Positions 42,363 to 54,567 of a stretch of 64,000 nucleotides of DNA are shown here, piece after piece. A program made the position numbers and the translations under genes. The DNA comes from Anastatus disparis (Eukaryota; Arthropoda; Insecta; Hymenoptera; Eupelmidae). Below the pieces are notes generated by a model. That model did no database searches, was not told the DNA's origin, and saw only the letters and a list, made by a program, of their open reading frames with translations. Within the stretch, counting starts at the first letter, position 1, and each line of letters begins with the position of its first letter. The stretch is from NCBI GenBank assembly GCA_017163975.1, contig JAFFSR010000264.1, forward strand, positions 4,969,501-5,033,500, in the 5' to 3' direction.

Positions 42363-42750
42363 AGTACATTACGATACAAGTGATCTAAGTGGTACTTTAT
42401 TAATGAAGTTCCACTAAGGTCACGAGTATCGTATACTATTTTGTAGCACGTGGGATATAAATCCACCGTATTAAATCAGTACTATTGAAAATCAATAATA
42501 AACAAAAACTATGCACTCCACGAATGATAACTCGAAAAATAAAAGCGAAAACGATAAAAAACCAAATATTTGGCATTTCGTAAATGATAGATCGAAAGAG
42601 AAAAAAAAAATTATAATTTTAAAAGTATACTTAAAACGTGTAATAATATTAAATTTTTATCAATATTATTGATATTATGTGAAATTATCAGTTAAAATTC
42701 CTTCTGTAAAAGCATAAATTTAAATTTTGCTTCAAATATGTATTATAGCA
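42363..42750. other. Spacer with a 58-bp hairpin
   Basis: GATACAAGTGATCTAAGTGG at about 42373 pairs with CCACTAAGGTCACGAGTATC. Nothing else supported. Confidence 0.4.
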
Positions 42751-42755
42751 TCGTA

Positions 42756-43082
42756 CACTGTAAAAAATTGCTTTGTAATATTAATATGAGGTAGTAAATA
42801 CTTTAATATTCTGAGTACAGTAATATTAATAACTGAAATTAGTAATATTAAAGTTAAAAAGTAAACTAACTATTCTCAGTAACGTAATTTTACTAATCTC
42901 GCTTAAATTTACTATTTGGTTAGTAAAATTGTGATTCTCAGAATAGCAATTTCTGTAACCTATTCAAAGTAAGTAATTTAAATTCCACTATAAATATTAT
43001 AGTACTCTCTAAGACTGTTCTCAGAGTAAGTTACAAAAATTGCCACTAGGATAGTAATTTTACAAAGCAATTTTTTACAGTG
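42756..43082. mobile_element. CACTGTAAAAAATTGC-type MITE, TA target duplication
   Basis: Ends CACTGTAAAAAATTGCTTTG and its exact inverse; TA at 42754-42755 and 43083-43084. Ends are related to those at 16844. Confidence 0.85.
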
Positions 43083-43084
43083 TA

Positions 43085-43479
43085 GGAGTGGTGAGTAGGT
43101 AACTTATATGTATTGTATTAGCAATCGCGTTTAAGGAAATCACAAAGTAAACTTACATTAGAGTGCCGAATTAACCATACCTCTTCGCTTCATGTGTTAC
43201 GCTAGTATTAACTTTAGTATTATTCATATTTTACGTGCTTATAATTGTTATTTAATTTAAAAAATGTTAATATGAAAGAGTTACAATAATTTAAATTTTT
43301 TTATTTTCAACGAAAAAATAAAAAAAAAAAATAATTTAGATACCAAAGTACCGCTTATTATGTGTACGTGACCTAAGTAAATTCGACTTTTTGCTGTTTA
43401 AAAAAGTGCCTCCTAGGTAACAGTGGAGCGTTACCTACGTGCGGATTTGGGTCCCGCAGTACTATAAACTAATTTTCGA
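43085..43479. other. Spacer, nothing recognised
   Basis: No gene or repeat ends seen. Confidence 0.4.
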
Positions 43480-43838
43480 TAAAATTCAAGATAAGTTTTT
43501 TTTTTTCATTTGTACGGCAGAATAACATTTTTTTTCAGATCCTATTAGTTTTCTTCAGTTATCAATTGTTTTCTTCATTTTTTATATTGAAGAAATGATT
43601 TTTGTTTTAAAACAGTTGTAAACTGTTTTATACAGTTTGCCGATATTACCAGTTTTCTTTAATTAATAACTGTTTTTTTACTTTTGATGTAACTTAAAAG
43701 AACTTTCAATTTTCTTCACTATTTTGCTTTCTCATAGAGAAAGCATTGTATCGGTAAAAAAAATTTTTTTCTATTTTTTCATTAATTTGTACATATTTAG
43801 ACTCAGGAAGTCGAAAAAAGTGGTTTCCAGAAAATGTC

Positions 43839-43909
<71 letters not shown>

Positions 43910-46300
43910 ATTCAGTACGCCAATAAGATCTCGAGAACTACTCGATGGATTAGCTTCAAATTTTGCATGCAATTTATTTTTTTGTCTAACTGGGGGGGAA
44001 GCTATTGAAAATTGATCTTCTTAGCTCAGTTTTTTTTTTTTAGAGCCATTTTAAGAATTTTAAAAAAATATTGATTTTTCATTTTTTTGATATTTTACGT
44101 AAACTACTCGAAGAATTTTCTTGAAAATTTGTATGAACATTATTTGCGACTGCCAAAAGAAGAAAAACTTTTACCAACTGATTTTCTTAGCGCACTTTTA
44201 ATTTTAGAGCATTTTGAAAATTTTGAAAAAAAATTTTTTTTTTCATTTATTTTTTATTTTACGACAACCATTCGATAGATTGGCTTCTTAATTTGTATGC
44301 AAGTTATTCGCTATTATCTAAAGAAAACAAGCTTTGGAATACTTATTTTCTTAGCGTAGTTTTAATTTTAGAGCATTTTGAAAATTTTGGAAAAAATCTC
44401 TATTTTTCATTTTTTTTCTATTACACAAAAACCATTCGATAGATTTGCTCGAAAATTGTTATGGAAATCATTTGCAATGGCCTAAATAAAACAAGCTTTG
44501 AAAAACTTATTTTCTCAGTGCAGTTTTAATTTTAGAGCATTTTGAAAATTTTGAATAAAATTTTTCTAATTTTTTTTATATTTTACGTAAACTACTCGAT
44601 GAAAGAGCTTCAAATTATGTATGGGAATTATTTATAATTGTCAAAATAAAATGAACTTTTGAAAACTAATTTTCTTCAATTTTCTTAGCGCACATTTAAT
44701 TTTAGAGCATTTTGAAAATTTTGAAAAAATTTTTTATTGCACAAAAATCACTCGATAAACTTGCTCAAAAATTTTTATGCAAATTATTCACTATTATCTG
44801 AATAAATCAAGCTTTGGAAAACTTATTTTCTTAGCGCAGTTTTAATTTTAGAGCATTTTGAAAATTTTGGAAAAAATGTTCATATTTCATTTTTTTTCTA
44901 TTACACAAAAGCCATTCGATAAATTTGCTCAAAAATTTTAATACAAATTATTTGTTATTGCCTAATTAAAGCAAGCTTGGAAAAACTTATTTTCTTAGCG
45001 CAGTTTTAATTTCAGAGCATTTTGTAAATTTTGAATAGAATTTCACTTATTTTTTGGTATTTTACGTAAACTACTCGATGAAGTAGCTTAAAATTATGTA
45101 TAGAAATTATTTACGATTGCCTAAATAAAATGAACTTTTGAAAACTGGTTTTCTTAGCGTAGTTGTAACCTTAAAGCGTTTTGAAAATTTTAAAACAATG
45201 TTTATTTTTCAATTATTTGGTATTTTTTGTAAACTATTCGATGAAAATGTTCCAAAATTTGTATGCAAGTTATTGGTTATAGTGTTAAGAAGACAAGCTT
45301 GGGAAAATTAATTTTATAAACGCATTTTTAATTTTAGAGCATCATAAAATCACATTATGCAAATGGCAAAATTAAGAAAGAGTAAAATTCATATAGTTTT
45401 CGTAGGTATTAAGACAGCCTTCAATACAGAGGATAGGGACATTTATATTAAAATCGTATTTAAAAAAATAAAATCAAATTACTCTAACTCAATGTGTTCT
45501 ATGAGAAAGCATTGCGCCAAAACTCTTGGCAGCGTTTTTTATTTTAAAACAGTTATTAATTATTTTATTCAGTCACTTGCCAATATTAATCAGTTTTTTC
45601 AATTACCAACTGTTTTGTTCACTTCTTATGTAACATAAAATAAATTTAATGTTTTCTCTAGATTTCTTCATTTATTAACAGTTATTTTCAAAATAAATTT
45701 ATTGTCTACAGTTTTCTCTAGATTTCTTCACTATTGCTTTCTTATAGAGATAGCATTGTATCAATAAAAAAAATTTTTTTTACACAGGGCACGTACACTT
45801 GGTAAATTTACATGGGAATCATTTGCAACTGTCAAAAGACTTTTGAAAACCGATTTTCTTACAGTAATTTTAATTTTAGAAAATTAAAAAAATTTTCATT
45901 TTTTATTTTTCTTTTAATTTACGTAAATTACTCGATGGATTCGCTACTAAAATTTGAATACAAGTTATTTGCTACTGTCTTTATAAAACAAGCTTTTAAA
46001 AAATAGTTTTCTTCTTTGATCACTTCTTCTGATTTTTTATTTAACGCTCCCACTAACTCTTTTCTTACTTTTTCACTTCCTCTCTGTCCTTCTATCTCAC
46101 ATTGATCCTCATTTTTACCCTATTTTCATCCATCCCTGTCTTTCTCTTCCTATTTCCTAATCACTCTCTCACACTCATTCTCACTCTTTCTCTTCTCACG
46201 TTTTTTTACATTGAAATCACATTTAAAAAAATAAAATCTATGAGAAAGCGTTGCACCGAAGCACTTAGCAGCGTTTTATTAATTCACTTTATAAATACTA
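43480..46300. repeat. Satellite-like block with ~160-bp units and a (TG)n tract
   Basis: A (TG)n tract lies at about 43842-43905, followed by CTCGAGAACTACTCGATGG. From about 44030 to 45345 a unit of 150-170 bp repeats eight times or more; its core TTTTAGAGCATTTTGAAAAT is at about 44203, 44366, 44529, 44699, 44848, 45010, 45168 and 45335. Flanking blocks 43500-43760 and 45530-45770 are related to each other (AACTGTTTT, ATAGAGAAAGCATTGTATC). The small open frames here are not genes. Confidence 0.8.
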
Positions 46301-46485
46301 AATAAAAATGTTAAAAAATGAATGTAAATGTTGATAATTGCAGATGAATGATTAAACTGTTGTCTATCTCAATTCCAACATTTTTCAACAATTAATTTCC
46401 GTTCTCTTCAGCTTTTATCTATTTTTATCTGTTTTATTTCTGATATTTTCGGATATTAACTGTTGTCTGCATTTTTTTTTCACCA

Positions 46486-47360
46486 ACAAGGAGAGTGCAT
46501 TGCATTTGGGTCTTGGATTTTCTTCTAGCTTTGGGATCTTTTTTCTTACACACGGTTAGAAATATTAACAGACACATCTGTTAAAAACTGTTTACAGACA
46601 AAAATGTCTGTTACTTTAACAGACAAATTGTCCGTGAAACATGTAATATACATTTTAAATTGACATACTTGTGTCTGTGGATTTAACAGACATTAAGTAA
46701 TAGACAAAAAATGTTAACAGATTACACAAATGTTTTTAACCGTGCATAAAATCATGAAAAAAGCCGTGTCCATTCGGTCCAACGCTCGATTTTTTCCGAG
46801 TTATGAGCAGTTTTGTCTGGTTTGTTGAAAAAATTGCATCTGCTTTATAATTTTACAGTTTTAGAACTACTTATTCTAGAAGGTTTTTACTGATTGCATA
46901 TTAAAGTTGAGATTAAAACCTTTCGATTGAAAAAAAAAACGTGTCCAAAAAGCTCAAGTTGTTAAAAAGTTATGGGCGAACAAAAAGTAGCACAAATATT
47001 TAGCTCAAAAAATGCATAGAAAATAAATGCAACATTTTAGTCAGAAATTCATTTCAATTTTCATCCCTTCATAAGTTTTAAATAACTTGAGCTTTTTGGA
47101 TACGTTTTTTTTTAATCGAAAGGTTTTAATCTCAACTTTAATATGCAATCGGTAAAAACCTTCTAGAATAAGTAGTTCGAAAACTGCAAAATTATAAAGC
47201 AGATGCAATTTTTTTAACAAAACAGACAAAACTGCTTATAACTCGGAAAAAATCGAGCGTTGAACCGAATGGACGCGGCTTTTTTCATAATTTTATGTAA
47301 GAAAAAAGATCCCAAAGCTAGAAGAAAATCCAAGACCCAAATGCAATGCACTCTCCTTGT
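46486..47360. mobile_element. Harbinger-like MITE with long perfect arms
   Basis: Ends ACAAGGAGAGTGCATTGCAT and its inverse. The first ~60 bp of both arms are identical, and pairing continues through CCAACGCTCGATTTTTTCCG to the centre near 47000. Family of 34549 and 20500. A second MITE is nested at 46551-46744. The open frame 47041-47229 lies in the arm. Confidence 0.8.
46551..46744. mobile_element. Small MITE rich in AACAGACA words
   Basis: Ends CACGGTTAGAAATATT and AATGTTTTTAACCGTG; CA on both sides (46549-46550, 46745-46746). The right arm of the host element gives the empty site. Confidence 0.75.
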
Positions 47361-48009
47361 AAGGGATTTATGCTATGAATAATTGTTTAAGATGTATTAA
47401 ATTGTTTTTAAAATTAAAAATCATTTATATTTAATATTTTCATTAAAAAAATATAAAATTCTAAATTTTACATACAAATTTTTATATATTTTTTTCCAGA
47501 TAGTACCTTGAAGAGGGTTTAAATACTGCGAAATCAATCGTGCAACTAAAGTGTATAAGATGAGTAACGAAGATCATTCGTCTATTCCATCTTATATTTT
47601 AGATACAATAGAAAAATTGAAATTACAAAAATTAGAAGATAGTTATCGTAGCTTAAAATCAGCCATAGACCGAAACGATGTTTTTATGGTGAATCTAGTA
47701 TTACAAAACTGTATTAAACTTGAAAATTTGAAAGAAGTTACAAGGACGCTTATTCATTATGCAATAGAAAAAAAGAAATACAAATTAATAGAATTAATAT
47801 TTGTGTTTATGTATATTTGTGATACTGATATTAATTTTACTGATAAAAATGGATTAAATCATTTTCATGCTGCCTGTATTATTGAAAGTTTTAAATTACT
47901 CAGCCATTATGTAAGCATGCATAATTGTACTGATAAAAATGGATTAAGTTATTTTCACGCTGCCTGTATTATTGAAAATTTGAAATTAGTCAGCCATTAT
48001 ATAAGCATG

Positions 48010-50110
48010 CCCTGGTAACACAATCTGTTGCAAACACGATTGTGCAGAACTTGCGTGGTCTGTTTCCACATTTTAATGCATATCTGCTGAAATTTAATTG
48101 CGACTTAAACGTGCGTCAGATTTGTAACAGATTGCCAATCGAAACGTGCGATTCTAAAATAAGAATAAATACGCAAACTTGCAGCAGAATCGAAGCAGTC
48201 TTCCGTAAGAATCTTACAGCAGCACTTTACTCCAGAATTACATAAGAAAGACATAAGTTAAGTGCAATTATATGACGAGAATAAACACGCAATTTTGCAG
48301 CAGAATCGAAGCAGTCTTCCTAAGAATCTTGCAGCAGCACTTTACCCCAGAATTACATAAGAATGACATAAGTTGAGCGCAATTATATGACGAGAATAAA
48401 CACGCAAACTTGCAGCAGAATCGAAGCAGTCTTCCGTAAGAATCTTGCAGCAGCACTTTACTCCAGAATTACATAAGAATGACATAAGTCGAGCGCAATT
48501 ATATGACGAGAATAAACACGTAAACTCGTAGCAGAATCGAAGCAGTCTTCCGTAAGAATCTTGCAGCAGCACTTTACTCTAGAATTACATAAGAATGACA
48601 TAAGTCGAGCGCAATTATATGACGAGAATAAACACGTAAACTCGTAGCAGAATCGAAGCAGTCTTCAGTAAGAATCTTGCAGCAGCACAGTTTATAGAAT
48701 TTCAAAGTTAATTAATAGTTCAAAAATTGAAGTCACTTTATAGAATAAAGATAATACATTGTATTTTAATAAAAAATTTTCATTGTGAATATTATTAACA
48801 TTTAACTAACGAGAACATGTTCATAAGAGTTGTTGACAGATTTTAAGAAAGCAAATGTTGAATTTAAAAATTATAATTTATAATTTTTATGAAAATATAA
48901 TAATTTATAATTGCGATACATTTAATGCATTTCTTTAAACTTTACGTGTTCTTACTACCAATGCCTACACCTATAGGCACATATTGGCTAAAAGAAAAAA
49001 AGAAGAAACGCAAAAAACAATCAACATATATACACAAAGGGGTGGGCGCTGATGTTATAGTATAAAATTATATACATGTTGACATTGAGGAGAAGAGAGG
49101 AGACCATTGCAGCCAACTGTCAAATATAAAAAACGTAGATAAAAAATTTTTATAATATCTAAGAAAAGTTTTAAATAAATTTCTATCAGTAAAAGATGAT
49201 AAATATTTTGGTTCTACATTCATACGTAATTCTGTAGTAAAGTTTTGTCGCAAGATTCTTATGCGAGATAGCTTCAAGTATGCTGCATGCTCGCGTGATT
49301 ATTCTTATGATAAGATTGCATTTAACTTTTGTCCTTTTGATGTAATTTTAGCGCAAATCTGCTGCATGATTCTCACATAAAACTGTTTCAATTCTGCTGT
49401 ACATTTACGTGTTTATTCTCATCATTAAATTACACTTAACTTTTGTCATATTTATGTAATTCTGGGGTAAAGTGCTGCTGCAAGATTCTTACGGAAGACT
49501 GCTTTGATTCTGCTGCAAGTTTACGTGTTTATTTTCGTAACATAATTGCACTTAACTTGTGTCATTCTTATGTAATTCTGGGGTAAAGTGCTGCTGCAAG
49601 ATTCTTACGGAAGACTGCTTTGATTCTGCTGCAAGTTTGCATCTTTATTCGCATCATATAATTGCACTTAACTTTTGTCATTCTTATGTAAATCTGAGGT
49701 AAAGTGCTGCTGCAAGTTTCTGATGCAAGACTGTTTCGATTCTGTTATATGCTTGTGTACTTATTACGATTCGCAGAAGCACTTGACAATTTGCAATTCT
49801 TACGTAATTGTGCTGCAAAACTTTGTCTGAAATAATTTACTCAATTTTGTTGCTAGTGTCTGTAATAAGTTTTTTCCGCAAGCTTACTGCAAAATAACTT
49901 TAAGATTCTGCGCATTCTTTCCGTTCCGTAGATTGCACTTTCTCTCTGCCAGAAACGTGCAATTCTGTTGCACTTATCTGCTGTAATTTCTTTTCATAAA
50001 AAACCCTATGAAATGCGGAAACAGACAGCACATATTCTGCTGCAAGTTTTTAATTTTCAAGAAAATTGAAGCAAAATTGCAGCAAAATTGCGTTGACCAT
50101 GTTACCAGGG
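48010..50110. mobile_element. 2.1-kb CCCTGGTAAC element with inverted 116-bp arrays, TG target duplication
   Basis: Ends CCCTGGTAACAC and (inverted) CCCTGGTAACATGG. TG precedes and follows it (48008-48009, 50111-50112). Left arm about 48160-48690: five units of about 116 bp (core GCAGAATCGAAGCAGTCTTC). Right arm about 49250-49800: the same units inverted. The centre is AT-rich (48700-49240). No transposase. The ends place GT five bases in and AG before the last two bases. Confidence 0.88.
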
Positions 50111-50536
50111 TGGGTGTTGACATTAATTCACCTTTTAAATCTGTTACTCATGATGATTGTAACAATTTCACACCATTGCATTTTGCAGTGTTTTATGCTA
50201 AGGTAGAGATGGTTAAATTATTACTAGAAAATGGTGCTGACATTAATGTAACAGATTTCTTTAATAGGACACCACTTCATTTAGCTTGTTGTATTCCAGA
50301 AACCGATGGTGAATCATTTGCATTGTTTGATGAAGGAACTTTAAACTACCAGAATAATATGTTGCAAATCATTAGTTTATTAATCGAAGGTAAAAGTGAT
50401 ATAAATGCACGCGATCGAATAGGTAATACACCAATTTATTACATTTTTCATGATGGGCATCCACCGAAAAATTTCGCATTTAATTTAGATTATACAGATT
50501 TAATTATTAAAAAGCTTAAAATAGTTAAAGAGTTAA

Positions 50537-50965
50537 GAGGCGGTTGGAACCAAATCGGTGACTTGCGGTATATATCAAGTTAGCATTTTTCGCTTCACGA
50601 TAATATTTTGTATATTTTTATAGCTTGAACTATTTCACATTATTCTTTATATACATGACTAGAAGAAATGACTATATTTTTACCATATGAATAAGTAAAT
50701 AAATTATTATAAGCATTTATTACAAATATCAAACTGATTTGACATATACCGCATGCAAAAAACTGTCGTGTCGATTGTTAGGTGGCATTTTTCGCTTTAT
50801 AACAATATTTTGTATATTTTTGTGGCTTTGACTATTTTAAATTATTCTTTATATACATGACTAGAGGAAATGACTATATTTTTACCATATTAATAAATGA
50901 ATAAATTATTATAAGCATTCATTACAAGCACTGAACTAAGTTACCAATTTGGTTCCGACCGCCTC
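50537..50965. mobile_element. TTAA-flanked MITE, GAGGCGGTTGG ends, inside ankyrin gene
   Basis: TTAA at 50533-50536 and 50966-50969. Ends GAGGCGGTTGGAACCAAAT and its inverse with one mismatch. Two related inner segments (TTTTTCGCTT(C/T)A...ATTATTCTTTATATACATGA) repeat in direct orientation about 210 bp apart. Same end family as 20878-21409. Confidence 0.88.
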
Positions 50966-51523
50966 TTAAGGATACAACAAAAATGTAAACTTGAACATCT
51001 ATTTCTAAGTGCAAATGTTACTATGCGCAACGATGTTAATGATACAATTTTACATCAAGCTGTGAAATATTTAATATCATCGCGTCAATCAGATGAATAT
51101 ATTTTGATGATTTAGTTATTGCAGAAATGATAACATTAATAATAAAACATGGTGCTGATGTTAATGCGATAAATCATATGAATCAAACACCTTTACAAAT
51201 TGCTATTTCAGTACTGAGTGCTCAAGTTTTCAAAGTTCTGATTCAACACAATGCAGATGTTAATAGTATTAAATTTGATTATCAAGATAATAATTATTTT
51301 TGCTATCCAAACGTTATACCTTGTTTTGAAGCTACAGAAAACTTACTATATATAATTAACATATTAGAAAGTAAAGGCTATAATTTTAGTCTTTTGGATA
51401 ATTTAGCAATTTTGAAATTTTTCATAATTTATGATATTGATTGTGACTGTGCAAGTACTCATGATAAAAATGATATATTCAAATTGAAAAATTATATCGA
51501 ATTTAGTACCGAAATAAGAAATA

Positions 51524-52239
51524 CAGTCGACGATCTGAGTCCCGCCGCCTTCTCCTCCATCGACTCGCTCGTGCGTTACCCCCACTCGCTGACTAAAAGA
51601 ATTTGTTTCCAAACATTCTGAGTCCCACTGCTGCTCTATGCGACTTTTTAACTTGTAAAAATAGATTTATTAGTTTAATTTTTTTGTTTAGAATACAATA
51701 AACGTTTATTGAAATAAAAGGTAACAAAAAAATATTGTGATATTGCATAATTCTCATTTATATTTACTATAAAAAATATAAAAATTAAACTAGATATATT
51801 TAATCAATCAATAAAATGTTATTTATTTGAAAATTTAAGTGATTGCTTTATAAATAATAAAAGATAAAATAAATCTTATTTTATTTAATTTTTATAATAA
51901 CAATGAGTATTTAGTTCATCAATAAATAATATATTCTTTAATTTTCAAATTTATGTTACCTATAAATAAAAAAATTTAATTTTTATATTTTTTATAGTAA
52001 TATAAATGAGAATTATGCAATATCACAATATTTTTTTGTTACCTTTTATTTCAATAAACGTTTATTGTATTCTAAACAAAAAAATTAAACTAATAAATCT
52101 ATTTTTACAAGTTAAAAAGTCGCAAAGAGCAGCAGTGGGACTCAGAATGTTTGGAAACAAATTCTTTTAGTCAGCGAGTGGGGGTAACGCAGGAGCGAGT
52201 CTATGGAGGAGAAGGCGGCGGGACTCAGATCGTCGACTG
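51524..52239. mobile_element. 716-bp near-perfect foldback MITE inside ankyrin gene, TA target duplication
   Basis: Ends CAGTCGACGATCTGAGTCCC and its inverse; arms of about 265 bp pair with few mismatches. TA at 51522-51523 and 52240-52241. The paralogue at 19.8 kb lacks it. The right arm supplies an ATG (52151) and about 30 codons that run in frame into the PRANC half. Confidence 0.92.
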
Positions 52240-52879
52240 TATAATTAAAAAATGTGTCCCGATAATGTGTGACGACAACTATCAAGTAGATTTCATAAGA
52301 TTAGTGGCTTATCATCATTTAAAAATATTAGAATATGTAAATAAGATCATCCGTTTAAATGTAGATGTTAAAAAACACATTAATGGTTCAAGGATTGAAC
52401 AAAAGAATCATTCTTTCTTCTTCTTCGAGGAGGAAGGAGATGAAGCTCATGTACGTTACTTGTGTAAATTACAAGATGAATATGTTAAAATGCAAGACAC
52501 AAAATTAAATAATAACATGTCATTAAAAGAAATTTTATCAAATTATTCAAATAACGTTAAGTTTCATTGGTGCTTTATCGATACTAATTACAGAGAAATT
52601 TTACAATCAGATGAATTCCGTTTAGATTACCCTAACTTTGGTGGTACAATAAAAGGATATTTTACTAAAAGTTTAGTAAGAAGATATTTTGTTAAAAGTG
52701 CAAGTGATTATATAAGAATGTTAATAAATATTTGTTTACCAGATTATTGTTGTGAAAGAATATCTCATTACTTAAGCAATGAAAATTTGTGGAATTTCTG
52801 TTTATCAGCTACTTCAAGTAAAATAGATTATAATACTTCAACAAATTTGTCTAATGATATTCAAGATCTAAACATCTGA

Positions 52880-53629
52880 TTGTAAGAAAAAAACATTGTA
52901 AAATAAGTTTAGCGTTACAATTTTTGTACAAGAAAGAGCTAAGGTTTACGAATTATGGATTTTAATGAAATTCTGAAGATAGTTTTATGGTATATATTAA
53001 TGAAAAAAAATTCTTGAATCAAACTCGTAAATCTTTATTAGCGTGATAATAACAAGGCAACGGCGATGATAACCAATTTAAATAGCTTTATTACATTAAA
53101 GTATTAATTTTTTTATTGTAAAAAAAGGAGCGGCGAATGCAAGTCGCTGGTCGTTATTTGCTTTCTTTAATCATAATATTCAAATAAAAACTTTTTTCAT
53201 TTTATTCAAATAAATTATCTTGTTAATTAAAAAATATTTTTTTTTTTTCAAAAATAATAAATTATTGGTATAAGATACAATAAATAATAATGCATTATAA
53301 TCTTTTACATTGTGGTGCATTTGTGCATGTGTGTGAGTACATATCACTATAATAAATATATAACGCGCGTAAGCCGTCGTATTAAAAGTGTGTCCCGCAC
53401 TGACGTTGTACCTCGCATTTCTGCACAATAAATAATATTATAATATTCAGATATCAATGTGTTCCTGCTTATTTCCTGCTTTACAATAGTTACATTAATC
53501 CATTATTATTTGTTTAAATTGGGGTTTATTTAAGTTAAAAAAATATTTTTATGAAATCAAATGATTGCATTTACTACTGCGGAATGAATCTTATCTAAAA
53601 AATTTTAAAATATTATATTAAAAATAATA
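52880..53629. other. AT-rich stretch, nothing recognised
   Basis: No supported gene; the open frame 53180-53428 on the minus strand has no motif. Confidence 0.45.
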
Positions 53630-53935
53630 GTATATTATGCTTCCAAGGAGAAAAAAGATTTTTTTACTCCTGTGATGCATAACGGGCTGAAAGTACGACA
53701 TTCCACCTGAGCGGCAAAAGTGGGATGTGATATTTTCAGCCCGTCGTTGAAAATAGTACATTTCATAACGAGTATGAAAAGGCTTTATTTACGAAACGAG
53801 AAGTACGGACCGAGCCGAAGGCGAGGGTCGTAACGAGTTTCATAAAAAAGCCTTTTCATACCAGTTGCGAACCGTATTTTTTGCCATGAGAGCCAAAAAA
53901 GAGCAACGAAGTTGCGATTTTGGGGTTAGAATGGC
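53630..53935. repeat. Dispersed repeat, copy 2 (GAAGGCGAG type)
   Basis: 53752-53922 matches 27225-27395 (AGTACATTTCATAACGAGTA, GAGCCGAAGGCGAGGGTCGT). It is preceded by an inverted pair (ATAACGGGCTGAAAGTACGA / ATATTTTCAGCCCGTCGTT) and an ATAGTATATTATGC end like that at 19055. Confidence 0.7.
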
Positions 53936-53939
53936 AAAA

Positions 53940-54567
53940 AAAATAGTAAAATTGGTCAATTCACGAGCTATGATCTGTCTAATCTTTATTTGTTTGTTTT
54001 TAATTTATTTAAATTAAAAATAAATAATTAAGTAAATTTAAGTAAATTTTATTATAATTCTGTAATACTTGAACATTGAAAAACAAACCTTTTTTCCGTT
54101 TTTATATATTAAACATGTATAAAACAAAATTTTGTTTATATACCACTTACTTTTAATGAGCAATTTGAAAACAGTTTTATCATCAAAATTTTGATTAAAT
54201 TTATTTTTAAACGCACTATCATTATTATTATATAATAAAAAAAAATTTTTAATTTTAGAGTAAATTAAAACTATTAGAAATATTGTAATTATTAAAATTA
54301 AATTTATAAAATTTATAAATAAATCAAAATTTTATTTAAAAATTATTTACAGTTTATGCATAAATTAAATTTATGTAAAAATATTTCAACCACTTTAATA
54401 ATTTTATAATTTGTATATACATACTTATACCGAATCACAGAATATTGAATTTTGAATCATAGCATATTATTGTTTAAACTTTATTTTATAAGTTTAATAA
54501 TTTTCAAACCATAGTATAAAAGATTTGTATTTAAAAGTAAAAACTTTTTTTAAACACCATCTCAGCT
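53940..54567. other. AT-rich stretch, nothing recognised
   Basis: No gene or repeat ends seen. Confidence 0.45.

Larger units (their letters stand above)
47551..52879 (+). pseudogene. Ankyrin-repeat PRANC gene interrupted by three transposons
   Basis: Coding segments 47551-48009, 50113-50536, 50970-51523 and 52242-52879 belong to one gene. The first has an acidic start and ankyrin repeats with tandemly duplicated units (TDKNGLNHFHAACIIE / TDKNGLSYFHAACIIE). The second has canonical repeats (TPLHFAVFYAKVEMVKLLLE, GADINVTDFFNRTPLHLAC, NARDRIGNTPIYYI). The third continues (HGADVNAINHMNQTPLQIA). The fourth has the PRANC, F-box-like end (LPDYCCERISHYLSNENLW). Segment ends coincide with TE target duplications and phases match; one missing base near 51100 breaks the frame. 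About 690 codons without the insertions. PRANC proteins in poxviruses, Wolbachia and wasps are thought to recruit Skp1-cullin ubiquitin ligases; that role here is inference. If element 1 is spliced as an intron the locus is still broken by the other two insertions. Confidence 0.85.

Noticed and set aside
43706..44008. Open frames on both strands around 43850
   Set aside because: Both are produced by the (TG)n tract (His-Thr and Cys-Val runs).
48160..48690. CRISPR-like regular repeats
   Set aside because: Units of 116 bp repeat without unique spacers and are mirrored on the other arm; this is a tandem array in a eukaryotic transposon.
51403..51612. 69-codon minus-strand frame
   Set aside because: It arises because the MITE arm is an inverted copy of the arm at 52151; not a separate gene.
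50537..52239. The TTAA and TA elements as spliced introns like the first element
   Set aside because: Their ends do not place GT and AG at matching positions, so the intron idea is limited to the CCCTGGTA family.
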